From NCBI GenBank assembly GCA_964618555.1, contig CAZUBF010000012.1, positions 1-41,410 of the forward strand: DNA of 41,410 nucleotides, read 5' to 3'. The notes under the pieces were generated by a model. It saw nothing but the letters and a program-made list of their open reading frames with translations. It had not been told where the DNA came from and ran no database searches. Origin of the DNA: Calidifontimicrobium sp964618555 (GTDB lineage: Bacteria > Pseudomonadota > Gammaproteobacteria > Burkholderiales > Burkholderiaceae_C). Shown here one piece after another: positions 1 through 7,920 of the stretch; positions within the stretch are counted from its first letter, which is position 1; the number at the start of each line of letters is the position of its first letter. Position numbers and translations under genes: made by a program.

Positions 1-1064
1 GCGGCGAGAAGATGAGCAAGAGCCGCGGCACCGGCATCAGCCCGCTGCGCTACCTCGAACTCGGCATGGACGCCGAGTGGCTGCGCTATTACATCGCCGC
101 CAAGCTCAACGCCCGCGTCGAGGACGTCGACTTCAACCCCGACGACTTCGTCGCCCGCGTCAACGCCGACCTGGTCGGCAAGTACGTCAACATCGCCAGC
201 CGCGCCGCCGGCTTCCTCGGCAAGCGTTTCGGCGGCCACCTGTCGGCCGACACCGGCGTCGAGGGCCGGGTGCTGCTCGACGGGCTGCGCGCGCACCGCG
301 ACACGGTCGAGACGCTGTACGAGCAGCGCGAGTACGGCAAGGCGCTGCGCGACGTGATGGCGCTGGCCGACCGCGTCAACGAGTACGTCGACCAGCACAA
401 GCCGTGGGAGCTGGCCAAGCGCCCGGGCGCCGACGCGGTGCTGCACGACGTGTGCACCGTGTGCATCGAGGCGTTCCGGCTGCTCACGATCTACCTCAAG
501 CCGGTGCTGCCGGCGCTCGCGGCGCGGGTCGAGGCGTTCCTGAACGTGCCGCCGCTGACCTTCGCCGACGCGCAGCGCGCGCTCGGCGCGCACCGCATCG
601 GCGAATACAGGCACCTGATGCAGCGCGTCGACCCGAAGCTGCTCGACGCGCTGCTCGAACCGCCGGCGCCGCCGGCCGTGCTGCCCGGCGGCGAGGCGGT
701 CGCGCCCGAGATCAAGATCGACGACTTCGCGAAGGTCGACCTGCGCATTGCCAAGATCGTCGACGCCGCGCTGGTCGAGGGCAGCGACACGCTGCTGCGG
801 CTGACGCTCGACGCCGGCGAGGGCGACGCGCAGGGACACCCCAGGCTGCGCACCGTGTTCAGCGGCATCCGCAGCGCCTACCGGCCCGAGGACCTGGTCG
901 GCAAGCTGACCGTGCTGGTGGCCAACCTCGCGCCGCGCAAGATGAAGTTCGGCATCAGCGAGGGCATGGTGCTGGCGGCCAGCCACGCCGACGAGACGTC
1001 GCAGCCGGGCCTGTTCGTGCTCGAGCCGCACGCCGGTGCCGTGCCCGGCATGCGGGTGCGCTGA
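1..1064 (+). CDS. metG: Methionyl-tRNA synthetase, C-terminal part (5' end outside window)
   Basis: Charges initiator and elongator tRNA-Met with methionine in the cytoplasm. The frame is open from the window edge. The class I synthetase signature KMSKS is at bases 9-23, so the catalytic Rossmann fold lies before the window. An anticodon-binding helical domain follows (KYVNIASR, HKPWELAK), then a linker, then a C-terminal EMAP/OB-fold tRNA-binding domain of about 110 residues (IKIDDFAKVDLRIAKI, SGIRSAYRPEDLVGK, PRKMKFGISEGM), as in long dimeric MetG proteins. The ATG at base 12 is the Met inside KMSKS and not a start. The sulP gene follows after 126 bases on the same strand and is probably independent. 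Identity is secure from the motifs; only completeness is unknown. Confidence 0.96.
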   Translation, partial: GEKMSKSRGTGISPLRYLELGMDAEWLRYYIAAKLNARVEDVDFNPDDFVARVNADLVGKYVNIASRAAGFLGKRFGGHLSADTGVEGRVLLDGLRAHRDTVETLYEQREYGKALRDVMALADRVNEYVDQHKPWELAKRPGADAVLHDVCTVCIEAFRLLTIYLKPVLPALAARVEAFLNVPPLTFADAQRALGAHRIGEYRHLMQRVDPKLLDALLEPPAPPAVLPGGEAVAPEIKIDDFAKVDLRIAKIVDAALVEGSDTLLRLTLDAGEGDAQGHPRLRTVFSGIRSAYRPEDLVGKLTVLVANLAPRKMKFGISEGMVLAASHADETSQPGLFVLEPHAGAVPGMRVR

Positions 1065-1190
1065 TGGCCGCCGGCACGCGACGGCCGGTGCGCACGCTGT
1101 CGCGGCGGCGGCGCTTCATCGCGCTGCGCCACCGCTGCGGACCTCCGGGCGGGCCCGATGCCGCCCGCCGCCCCCTGTCCCGGAGGATCC

Positions 1191-2894
1191 ATGCCGCCCA
1201 TTCCCGTCCACCCGTTCCGCCCGCGCCTGCTCGAATCGCTGCGCGGCTATAGCCGCGCACAGCTGGTCGCCGACCTCGGTGCCGGCGTCACCGTCGGCAT
1301 CGTCGCGCTGCCGCTGGCGATGGCCTTTGCCATCGCCTCGGGCCTCAAACCCGAGCAGGGCATCTTCACGGCGATCGTCGCCGGCTTCCTGATCTCGGCG
1401 CTCGGCGGCTCGAACGTGCAGATCGGCGGGCCCGCCGGCGCGTTCATCGTCATCGTCTACGGCATCGTCGAGCGCTACGGGCTGGCCAACCTGCTGATCT
1501 CGACGATGCTCGCCGGCGTGCTGCTGTTCGCGCTCGGCTTCCTGAGGCTGGGCGCGCTGGTGCGCTACATCCCGGTGAGCATCGTCATCGGCTTCACCAA
1601 CGGCATCGCGGTGCTGATCGCGCTGTCGCAGGTCAAGGACCTGCTGGGCCTCGAGATCGACAAGCTTCCGGCCGACTTCTTCACGCAACTCGGCGTGCTC
1701 GCGCAGCACCTGCACACGGTCAACTGGGCGGCGCTGGCGATCGGGGCGGCCTGCCTGGCGCTGGTCGTCGCGTGGCCGAAGTCGTACACGATGCCCGCCG
1801 CGCCTTCGACCGCGCTGCAGAAGTGGCGCCGCCGGCTGGCGCAGGTGCCGGGCACGGTGATCGCGCTGGCCGCGGCGACCGCGGTGACCGCACTGTTCGC
1901 GCTGCCGGTGGAGACCATCGGCTCGCGCTTCGGCGGCATCCCGCAGTCGCTGCCGGGGCTCGAACTGCCCGAGTTCAGCTGGGCCTCGGCCAAGCAGCTG
2001 CTGATCCCGACGATCACCATCGCGCTGCTCGGCGCCATCGAATCGCTGCTGTGCGCGCGCGTGGCCGACAACATGGCCGACATTCCGCGCCACGACCCGA
2101 ACCAGGAGCTGATGGCCCAGGGGGTGGCGAACTTCGTCACGCCGCTGTTCGGCGGCATGCCGGCCACCGGCACGATCGCGCGCACCTCGACCAACGTGCG
2201 CGCGGGCGCGCGCACGCCGGTGGCGGGCATCGTGCACGCGGCCACGCTGCTGGTCATCGTGCTCGCCGCGGCGCCGCTGGCGCTGCACGTGCCGCTTTCG
2301 GCGCTGGCCGGCATCCTGCTGTTCGTCGCATGGAACATGGGCGAGTGGCACGAGTTCGCGCGCCTGAAACGTTTCGCGCTGACCTACCGCGTGACGCTGG
2401 TGGGCACCTTCTTGCTGACGGTGATCTTCGACCTCACGGTGGCGGTCGAGGTCGGGCTGGTGCTGGCCTGCGTGTTCTTCATCTGGCGCATGAGCCAGCT
2501 GTTCCGCGCCGAGCCGCTCGACGACGACACGCTGCGCCGCGAAACCGGCCTGGACGCGCCGCGTGCCGACGGCGTGCACGTGCTGCAGCTGTACGGGTCG
2601 CTGTTCTTCGGCGCGGTCGGCAAGATCGAGGGCATCTCCGAGTCGCTGCCGGAGGGCACGCGCGCGCTGGTGCTCGACCTGCACCGTCTGGTGCAGCTCG
2701 ACACCACCGGGGTCGATGCGCTGACGCAGCTGCTGCGCGCACTGCGCAAGCGCGGCGTGACGCTGCTGCTGGCCGAGCTCAACGAGCAGCCGCGCTCGCT
2801 GCTGCATCGCTCGGGCTTCGACGTGCTGCTCGACGACGGCGCGATCGCGCCGACGCTGGCCGACGCGCTGCGCCGGGCCGCGGCGCCCGCCTGA
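1191..2894 (+). CDS. SulP-family anion permease with STAS domain
   Basis: Inner-membrane transporter of the SLC26/SulP family, which moves sulfate, bicarbonate or dicarboxylates. The protein has 567 residues, usual for the family. Ten or more hydrophobic segments lie between about residues 20 and 420, with the family-typical GxxVGIVALPLAMAFAIASG near the N terminus and PATGTIARTSTNVRAGARTP in the second half. A C-terminal STAS domain (about 455-555) carries DTTG where the conserved DSSG loop is expected. I chose ATG 1191 because GGAGGA sits six bases upstream; an in-frame ATG at 1158 lacks such a site. Its stop abuts the stop of the convergent CYTH-CHAD gene (TGATCA), leaving no terminator space. 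The substrate cannot be read from the sequence. Confidence 0.93.
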   Translation: MPPIPVHPFRPRLLESLRGYSRAQLVADLGAGVTVGIVALPLAMAFAIASGLKPEQGIFTAIVAGFLISALGGSNVQIGGPAGAFIVIVYGIVERYGLANLLISTMLAGVLLFALGFLRLGALVRYIPVSIVIGFTNGIAVLIALSQVKDLLGLEIDKLPADFFTQLGVLAQHLHTVNWAALAIGAACLALVVAWPKSYTMPAAPSTALQKWRRRLAQVPGTVIALAAATAVTALFALPVETIGSRFGGIPQSLPGLELPEFSWASAKQLLIPTITIALLGAIESLLCARVADNMADIPRHDPNQELMAQGVANFVTPLFGGMPATGTIARTSTNVRAGARTPVAGIVHAATLLVIVLAAAPLALHVPLSALAGILLFVAWNMGEWHEFARLKRFALTYRVTLVGTFLLTVIFDLTVAVEVGLVLACVFFIWRMSQLFRAEPLDDDTLRRETGLDAPRADGVHVLQLYGSLFFGAVGKIEGISESLPEGTRALVLDLHRLVQLDTTGVDALTQLLRALRKRGVTLLLAELNEQPRSLLHRSGFDVLLDDGAIAPTLADALRRAAAPA

Positions 2895-4436
2895 TCAGCT
2901 CCTGTCGCGGCGCCAGAACGGCTTCGCGCGCGCCAGACGGTGCAGCGCTCGTGCACAGCGCGCGAGCTGCGCCTCGCGGCGCGCGGCGAGCCAGCCCAGC
3001 GCGAACCATGCGCGCGGGTCGTCGGCCAGCCGCGCCTCGAACAACGACTGCGCGACCAGCACGTCGTTGTAGTCGCCCAGCGTCTCCTGTGCCGGGCGCA
3101 GCCGCGCCAGGTAACGTTCGACCGCCTTGTCCGGGTACAGCGCGGCGACGAACTCGACGCTGTAGCGCAGCCGCTTGACGCGCTTGCGCACGCGGTGCTG
3201 GTCGTCGACGGGCAGATGCGCGAACTCGTCGGCGCGCGACACCACGCCCCGGTGCGCGCGCTGCAGCCGCCGGCGCACCCAGCGGCGCAGGTCGCCGCCT
3301 TCGGTGCCGGCGGCCCACGACGGCTCGGCGGCGGGCGACGTGCCGGCCGGCTCGGGCGGCTGGACGAACGCGATGAGCGCCAGCAGCAGCTGCGTCCAGC
3401 CGGGTTCGCACAGCACCGCAGCAGGATCCTCGGCGGATGCGGGTGCCCCGGGGTCGGTGAGCGGCGCGCCGGCCGCCGCCAGCGCCGGCAGCAGCGCGGC
3501 GGCCAGCGCGTCGCGGTCGCGTGCCGCGCCCAGGCGGGTGAACACCGCCCCCAGCGCCGGCTCCCAGGACGGGTCCGCGCCGGCGCCGTCGGCGTCGCCG
3601 AACACGCGCAGCGCGGTGCGCAGGCGCCTGAGGCCCACGCGCAACTGGTGCACGTGCTCGGCATCGTGCACGCCGGCCGCGACGACGCTGGCGTTGGGCA
3701 GCACCTGCGCCAGGCACGAGCGCAGCATCGCGCGCAGCGCGTCGGACGGCGTGCCGCTTGCGTCGAGCACCGGCAGCTGCGTGCGCGCCGCCGGCGACGC
3801 CGCCTGCGCGCGCGCCAGCAAGTCGCCGCGTTCGGCCTTGGTGCGCACGTCGAGCCACAGCCCGTGGCGCCGCGCCCAGCGCGCCGCCAGCGCGACCAGC
3901 GCGCGCGACGAGCCCGACACGAGCTCGAACTCGATCTCGGCCAGCGGCGCGCGCGCGTCGCCGGCGCGCAGTTCGCCGACGTCGAGCGCCACCTCGACCG
4001 TCGCGCCGTCGGCGCGCAGTCTCCGGTGCGTGCGCCGCACGTCGGTGGCGAACAGCGGTTGCAGCGCCACCGCATCGACGCCCACGGCACGCAGCGCGTC
4101 GCCGGCCGGCGTGCCGTCGTGGCGCGACAGGTCGAGCACCGGCGTGCCACGGGCGCGGACCGGCGCGTTGTGCTCGACGCGCGCCATCAGCCCGTCGCCG
4201 CGGCCCTTGAGCGTCTGCACCCAGCCGCCGCCCTCGCGGCGCAGCCGCAGCGCGATGCCGGCGGCGGCGAGGTCGCGCGCCGCGGTGTCGAAGTACAGCG
4301 CCTGCAGCCGCGTCGTTCGCGCGCTCGAGGTGGCGACGGCACGGCGCACCGCGTCGAGGCGCGGCGGCGGCACCTGGAACTTCAGCTCGACTTCCTGCAC
4401 GCGCGCCTTCGCGTCACTGCGTGCTGGGCCCGCCAT
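2895..4436 (-). CDS. CYTH and CHAD domain-containing protein
   Basis: A 513-residue two-domain protein. The N-terminal CYTH domain (about 12-210) begins with the ExExK signature (VEVELKF) that binds metal and triphosphate in inorganic triphosphatases. The C-terminal CHAD domain (about 235-500) is helical and shows paired His/Arg-rich helices (HVHQLRVGLRRLRTALRVF and HRVRKRVKRLRYSVEF) that in this family bind polyphosphate. The likely role is tripolyphosphatase activity tied to polyphosphate granules; the reaction is family knowledge and was not shown here. It overlaps the upstream lipoprotein gene by 23 bases on the same strand, so the two are probably co-transcribed. It is convergent and stop-to-stop with sulP. 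Confidence 0.9.
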   Translation of the reverse strand: MAGPARSDAKARVQEVELKFQVPPPRLDAVRRAVATSSARTTRLQALYFDTAARDLAAAGIALRLRREGGGWVQTLKGRGDGLMARVEHNAPVRARGTPVLDLSRHDGTPAGDALRAVGVDAVALQPLFATDVRRTHRRLRADGATVEVALDVGELRAGDARAPLAEIEFELVSGSSRALVALAARWARRHGLWLDVRTKAERGDLLARAQAASPAARTQLPVLDASGTPSDALRAMLRSCLAQVLPNASVVAAGVHDAEHVHQLRVGLRRLRTALRVFGDADGAGADPSWEPALGAVFTRLGAARDRDALAAALLPALAAAGAPLTDPGAPASAEDPAAVLCEPGWTQLLLALIAFVQPPEPAGTSPAAEPSWAAGTEGGDLRRWVRRRLQRAHRGVVSRADEFAHLPVDDQHRVRKRVKRLRYSVEFVAALYPDKAVERYLARLRPAQETLGDYNDVLVAQSLFEARLADDPRAWFALGWLAARREAQLARCARALHRLARAKPFWRRDRS

Positions 4437-4929
4437 GCTCGTAGCGCGGGTCGCTGCCGCTCGAGACCGACTGCACGCGGCCGTCGTCGTCGAAGGTCAC
4501 GCTGAACATCAGCGCCTGCCCGCCGTCGGCGTAGCGCCAGTCCCAGACCTCGCCGCGCTGCAGCGCGAAGGTGCGTACGGCAGCCGGGCGGCCGAGCGCT
4601 CGCCGCACCTCGGCCTTGTCCATCCCGGCCACGATGCGCGAGAAACCGGCCGGCGTGAGCACCTGGCGGATCTCGCGCAGCCGCCCGTCGGGGCCCAGCG
4701 TGATGAACCAGTTCTCCTGGCCCTCGGGCTGGCGCGGGTACTCGAAGGTGCGTGCGCCGTCGGGCTCGTTGACGACCGACGCCGGTTCGCCGAACTCGCG
4801 CCGCACGTCGGCTTCCGTCGACACGCCGACCTGCAACCGCGCGACGCGCGCCGCGTCGCAGCCGACCAGCGCGGCCAGCGCGATCGCCGCCCCGCCCAGC
4901 GCGGCCCCCCAGCGCGAAGGATTCGCCAT
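4414..4929 (-). CDS. BamE/OmlA-like outer-membrane lipoprotein
   Basis: A 171-residue predicted lipoprotein. The N terminus has a hydrophobic stretch ending in the lipobox ALVGC (Cys near 24), so it should be lipidated and, with Asp after the Cys, might be retained in the inner membrane by the +2 rule. The mature part has two repeats of the BamE/SmpA fold: LQVGVSTEADVRREFGEPASV and IVAGMDKAEVRRALGRPAAV, each followed by a beta-rich stretch (TFEYPR, VWDWRY). This duplicated small-protein-A-like arrangement is common in Burkholderiales. The gene overlaps the CYTH-CHAD gene. Only 52 bases separate it from the divergent DUF3460 gene, and an eight-base poly-G tract touches its translation start. 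The specific function is unknown. Confidence 0.85.
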   Translation of the reverse strand: MANPSRWGAALGGAAIALAALVGCDAARVARLQVGVSTEADVRREFGEPASVVNEPDGARTFEYPRQPEGQENWFITLGPDGRLREIRQVLTPAGFSRIVAGMDKAEVRRALGRPAAVRTFALQRGEVWDWRYADGGQALMFSVTFDDDGRVQSVSSGSDPRYEHGGPSTQ

Positions 4930-4931
4930 GG

Positions 4932-4939
4932 CCCCCCCC
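4932..4939. repeat. C8/G8 homopolymer next to a start codon
   Basis: Eight consecutive C on the given strand, read as G8 on the coding strand two bases before the lipoprotein ATG. It occupies the place of the ribosome binding site. Length changes here would alter initiation spacing. Confidence 0.7.
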
Positions 4940-4981
4940 GGTAGAATCGATCTTCAGTCCGCATCCTAACCAACGCGTGCC

Positions 4982-5185
4982 ATGCCCCTGTTCTGGAAGC
5001 CCTACAAGTCCGACGTCACGCAGTTCATCGACGAGTTGAGGGCGAACAAGCCGACGCTCGAGGCCGAGCAGCGCGCCGGGCGCGCGCTGCTGTGGGACCG
5101 CGCGCTCGACCGCGACGCGCTGGCCGAGTGGCGCGAGGCGCGCGTGCCGCAGCAGCCGTACGTGTACCAGACGAAGACCCGGTGA
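4982..5185 (+). CDS. DUF3460 family small protein
   Basis: A 67-residue soluble, charged protein matching the DUF3460 family, which is found almost only in Burkholderiales directly before scpA (recognised by MPLFWKPYKSDVTQFIDELR and the closing QQPYVYQTKT). There is no membrane segment or known catalytic motif, and the function is unknown. Its TGA overlaps the GTG start of scpA in a GTGA arrangement, so translation of the two is probably coupled. A TAGAAT sequence about 35 bases upstream could serve as the -10 box in the 52-base divergent promoter region shared with the lipoprotein gene. Confidence 0.88.
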   Translation: MPLFWKPYKSDVTQFIDELRANKPTLEAEQRAGRALLWDRALDRDALAEWREARVPQQPYVYQTKTR

Positions 5186-6042
5186 GCGCGACCGCCGCCG
5201 CGCCGGCGGCCGAGGCGCTGACCGTCCCGGCCCACGACGAGGTCGTTCCCGACGTCGTCGACGGCATCGCGGTGGCGCGCCTGTACGGCGAGCCGCTGTT
5301 CGCGCTGCCGACCGACCTGTACATCCCGCCCGACGCGCTCGAGGTGTTCCTCGAGGCCTTCGAGGGCCCGCTGGACCTGCTGCTGTACCTGATCCGGCGG
5401 CAGAACTTCAACATCCTCGACATCCCGCTGGCCGACGTGACGCGCCAGTACCTGGCCTACGTCGAGCAGATCCGTAGCCGCAACCTCGAGCTGGCCAGCG
5501 AGTACCTGCTGATGGCGGCGATGCTCATCGAGATCAAGAGCCGCATGCTGCTGCCGCCGCGCAAGCGCGACGACGGCGCCGAGCCCGAGGACCCGCGCGC
5601 CGAGCTGGTACGCCGGCTGCTCGAGTACGAGCAGATCAAGCTCGCCGCGTCGCGCCTGGAGTCGCTGCCGGTGCTCGGCCGCGACTTCCTGCGTGCGCAG
5701 GTGGCCGTCGAGCAGAGCCTGCAGCCACGACTGCCCGACGTCTCGCCCGACGATCTTCGCGCGGCCTGGCTCGAGATCCTGCAGCGCGCCAGGCTCAACC
5801 AGCACCATCGCATCACGCGCGAGCAGCTGTCGGTGCGCGAGCACATGAGCCTGGTGCTGCGCACGTTGCAGGGGCGCCGCTTCGTCGAGTTCGCCGACCT
5901 GTTCGACACCCGCCGTGGCGTGCCGGTGGTCATCGTCACCTTCATCGCGCTGCTCGAGCTGGCGCGCGAGCGCCTGGTCGACGTGACGCAGGCCGAGGCC
6001 TTCGCGCCGATCTACGTGCGGCTGGCGTACCAGCCGGCCTGA
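5182..6042 (+). CDS. scpA: Segregation and condensation protein A
   Basis: The kleisin subunit of the bacterial SMC-ScpAB condensin, which bridges SMC heads and helps chromosome segregation. The protein has 286 residues. The N-terminal kleisin helix pair shows the family signature EAFEGPLDLLLYLIRRQNFNILDIPLADVTRQYL at about 55-90, followed by SEYLLMAAMLIEIKSRMLLP. The C-terminal winged helix (VEFADLFDTRRGVPVVIVTFIALLEL) contacts SMC. The GTG start at 5182 overlaps the DUF3460 stop by four bases. The first 40 residues are low-complexity Ala/Pro and poorly conserved in the family, so a slightly later start cannot be excluded. No scpB is in the window. Confidence 0.96.
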   Translation: MSATAAAPAAEALTVPAHDEVVPDVVDGIAVARLYGEPLFALPTDLYIPPDALEVFLEAFEGPLDLLLYLIRRQNFNILDIPLADVTRQYLAYVEQIRSRNLELASEYLLMAAMLIEIKSRMLLPPRKRDDGAEPEDPRAELVRRLLEYEQIKLAASRLESLPVLGRDFLRAQVAVEQSLQPRLPDVSPDDLRAAWLEILQRARLNQHHRITREQLSVREHMSLVLRTLQGRRFVEFADLFDTRRGVPVVIVTFIALLELARERLVDVTQAEAFAPIYVRLAYQPA

Positions 6043-6137
6043 CCGCCCGACCGGCGGCAGAACGCCCGGCCCTGCGCCACCTGTGGCCGTCGCGGCGGAC
6101 CCTGACATGGCGGCGACGCGGTCGCTTCCTCGGCGGC

Positions 6138-6941
6138 CTACGAGTCCAGGAAGTGCCGCCGGTAGCGTGCCGGCAGGTCGGCCAGCCGCAGCATCAGCGG
6201 CAGGTCGGCGGTGCCGAAGTCGGGGTCCCACGCCGGGGCGCCCAGCAGCCGGGCGCCGCAGCGCAGGTAGCCCTTGACCAGCGGCGGAGGCTCCACGCTG
6301 CGGCCGGTCGCCAGCGCGTCGACCCGCAGCGGCCGCCGCGGCTGCACCCGGTACTCGACCGGCGCCAGGTGAGTCGCCGCGAGGCGGGTCCACAGGTCGG
6401 CCGCACCGTGCCCACCGTCGCGCATGCCGACGCTCGCACAGCCGATCATCGTCGTCAGCCGGTGGCGGTCCATGAACTCGCCCAACGCGGTCCACAACAT
6501 GAGCATGGTCGTGCCGTCGCGCCAGTCGGGGTGCACGCACGAACGGCCGAGCTCGACCAGTCGCGGCCGCAGGGCATGCAGCCGCGTGAGGTCGAACTCG
6601 GTCTCGCTGTAGTAGCCGCCGGCACGGCGCGCGGCGTCCGGGGTCAGCACGCGGTAGGTGCCGACGACCTCGGCCGGCTCGCCGTCGCCGGCGACGACCA
6701 GCAGGTGTTCACAGAACGGGTCGAACCGGTCGGCGTCGAGCCCCGGCGGGGTGCCGCGCGGCGGCGCGACGCGCGCGCCCATCTCGCCCACGAAGACACG
6801 GTGGCGCAGGGCCTGCGCGCGCCGCACGTCGTGCTCGTCGCGCGCCCAGCGCAACGCCAGTCGAGGCCTCGAGTCGCCGCCGGCGGCGTGGCGGCGCACG
6901 GGGTGGGACGCTCGCTCGAGCAAGGCGGTGGTGTCGTGCAT
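6138..6941 (-). CDS. olsB: OlsB-like GNAT acyltransferase (L-ornithine N-alpha-acyltransferase family)
   Basis: A 267-residue acyltransferase of the GNAT type related to OlsB, which transfers 3-hydroxyacyl groups from ACP to ornithine in the first step of phosphorus-free ornithine lipid synthesis. Family-typical stretches are RRAQALRHRVFVGEMGA, DPFCEHLLV, VGTYRVLTP, GGYYSETEFDL, LVELGRSCVHPDWRDG and MIGCASVG, followed by the C-terminal PPLVKGYLRCGARLLG segment. No olsA-like O-acyltransferase is next to it. ATG 6941 is the only ATG before the conserved domain; an in-frame GTG (PVRRH) near 6900 is an alternative. Four GTCA repeats at exact 11-base spacing stand 23-62 bases upstream in gene orientation, pointing to PhoB control. 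The olsB assignment is by family resemblance. Confidence 0.75.
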   Translation of the reverse strand: MHDTTALLERASHPVRRHAAGGDSRPRLALRWARDEHDVRRAQALRHRVFVGEMGARVAPPRGTPPGLDADRFDPFCEHLLVVAGDGEPAEVVGTYRVLTPDAARRAGGYYSETEFDLTRLHALRPRLVELGRSCVHPDWRDGTTMLMLWTALGEFMDRHRLTTMIGCASVGMRDGGHGAADLWTRLAATHLAPVEYRVQPRRPLRVDALATGRSVEPPPLVKGYLRCGARLLGAPAWDPDFGTADLPLMLRLADLPARYRRHFLDS

Positions 6942-6963
6942 CCCGACAGCGTCGCGCCGCGGC

Positions 6964-7003
6964 GTGACCCGCCTTTGACGCCGCAGTGACGCCGGCGTGA
7001 CGG
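6964..7003 (-). promoter_or_regulatory. Pho-box-like array, four 11-bp direct repeats
   Basis: On the minus strand, CCGTCAC, GCGTCAC, GCGTCAA and GGGTCAC follow each other so that the GTCA cores (plus-strand TGAC at 6965, 6976, 6987 and 6998) are exactly 11 bases apart. The PhoB consensus is CTGTCAT repeats at 11-base spacing. They point toward the olsB-like gene and end 23 bases before its ATG, which is close for a sigma-70 promoter and may mean a leaderless transcript or a later start codon. Confidence 0.6.
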
Positions 7004-7149
7004 CGCGGCGCCGTCGCGCCCCGACGCGGTGTTCGCTGGCGCGACCGTTGACCGCGCCGGGCCGATCGCCGGCACGCCTGCCGTGGCGGGCGCGCGAAAC
7101 GATGCCGCCGGCACGGCGGGCGGCCGTGCAGCGCGGTGCCTGCCGCGGT

Positions 7150-7596
7150 TCAGACCGTCGCTGCTGGGCGTGCCGAGGCCGCCCCCGCCGCGTCCTTCGC
7201 CTGCGGCTGGCCCTGCCACAGCAACTCGTAGCCGAGCTCGGTGGTGCGCTCGCAATGCTCGGCGAGCTGCGCGAACTTCTCGCGGAAGACGGCGTCGGCG
7301 TGCGAGCGCTCGTGCTGGTCGAATGAACGCCAGTAGGTGACGATCGCCAGATCGTGGTCGGCGGCGCCGTGCGCACGCGCGCCGCCGTCGATCGACCCCT
7401 GGTCGGAGACGAAGCCTGCGAAGCGCATCACCTGCCCGGCGACGAAACCACCGCGGTCGTCGCCGTAGGTCTCCTTGACGACGTTGCACATCTCGGCCAG
7501 CGCCACCTCGACATCGTCGATCGTCACGCCGGGCTTGAGCTTGACGATGTTGAAGAGCATCCGCGCGCCGAACGGGATCGTGACCGGACCGAACAT
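7150..7596 (-). CDS. Small ferredoxin-fold protein resembling half of a sulfur oxygenase reductase
   Basis: A 148-residue soluble protein with no signal peptide. Several residues line up, from memory, with the active site of archaeal sulfur oxygenase reductase (SOR): Cys37 followed by GGFVAGQV (SOR Cys31 followed by GFVGF), a YWRSFDQHERSH motif with His95 and His99 (SOR His86/His90, both HxxxH), and Glu124, 25 residues after the second His (24 in SOR, Glu114). These are the mononuclear iron ligands and the persulfide Cys of SOR. SOR is about twice as long, being an internal duplication of the alpha-beta barrel half. A generic dimeric alpha-beta barrel (ABM-like) protein is the alternative. 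ATG 7596 has GGGGGA upstream. It stands alone between the olsB-like gene and the hybrid kinase. Confidence 0.7.
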   Translation of the reverse strand: MFGPVTIPFGARMLFNIVKLKPGVTIDDVEVALAEMCNVVKETYGDDRGGFVAGQVMRFAGFVSDQGSIDGGARAHGAADHDLAIVTYWRSFDQHERSHADAVFREKFAQLAEHCERTTELGYELLWQGQPQAKDAAGAASARPAATV

Positions 7597-7920
7597 CGCG
7601 CATCCCCCATGAACTGTCGATGCGGGCAGTCTGCCGCACGCGCGCCGGCCCCGGGCGCCGTCCGCGTGGATGCCCACGCCGGTATCGCGGACATGGCGTG
7701 CCACCGCGCGGCCACCGTTCCCACCGTGCGTCGGAGACATTGCATCGCGGTCGCCCGCGGCGCTGCGGTGGGCCGCCTTGCCTGCTCCCCCTCGCTTGGC
7801 GCCACCGTCGACGCACGAGTCCGCAAGCCTCAAGCAGGCGCCGCGCATCCGGCTTCGCCGGTGCCCTGGCGTCGCCCCCTCGAGGGGGAAGCGCCGAAGG
7901 CGCTGCGGGGGTGGTCCACC
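7597..7920. other. Intergenic region, 324 bases
   Basis: No convincing gene. Its left part is the upstream region of the SOR-like gene. Its right part (about 7843-7912) holds the palindromic repeat described separately, directly after the hybrid kinase stop codon. I see no RNA gene. Confidence 0.6.
7843..7912. repeat. Palindromic intergenic repeat, copy 1
   Basis: Contains the perfect palindrome CCCCCTCGAGGGGG (7875-7888) and then AGCGCC-gaa-GGCGCT (7890-7904). Before these comes GCATCCGGC...CGCCGGT, which is also present in copy 2 at 9810-9885. It lies just downstream of the hybrid kinase stop on the minus strand, so it could end or stabilise that transcript. Similar GC-rich dispersed elements are common in Comamonadaceae and relatives. 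Confidence 0.65.
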
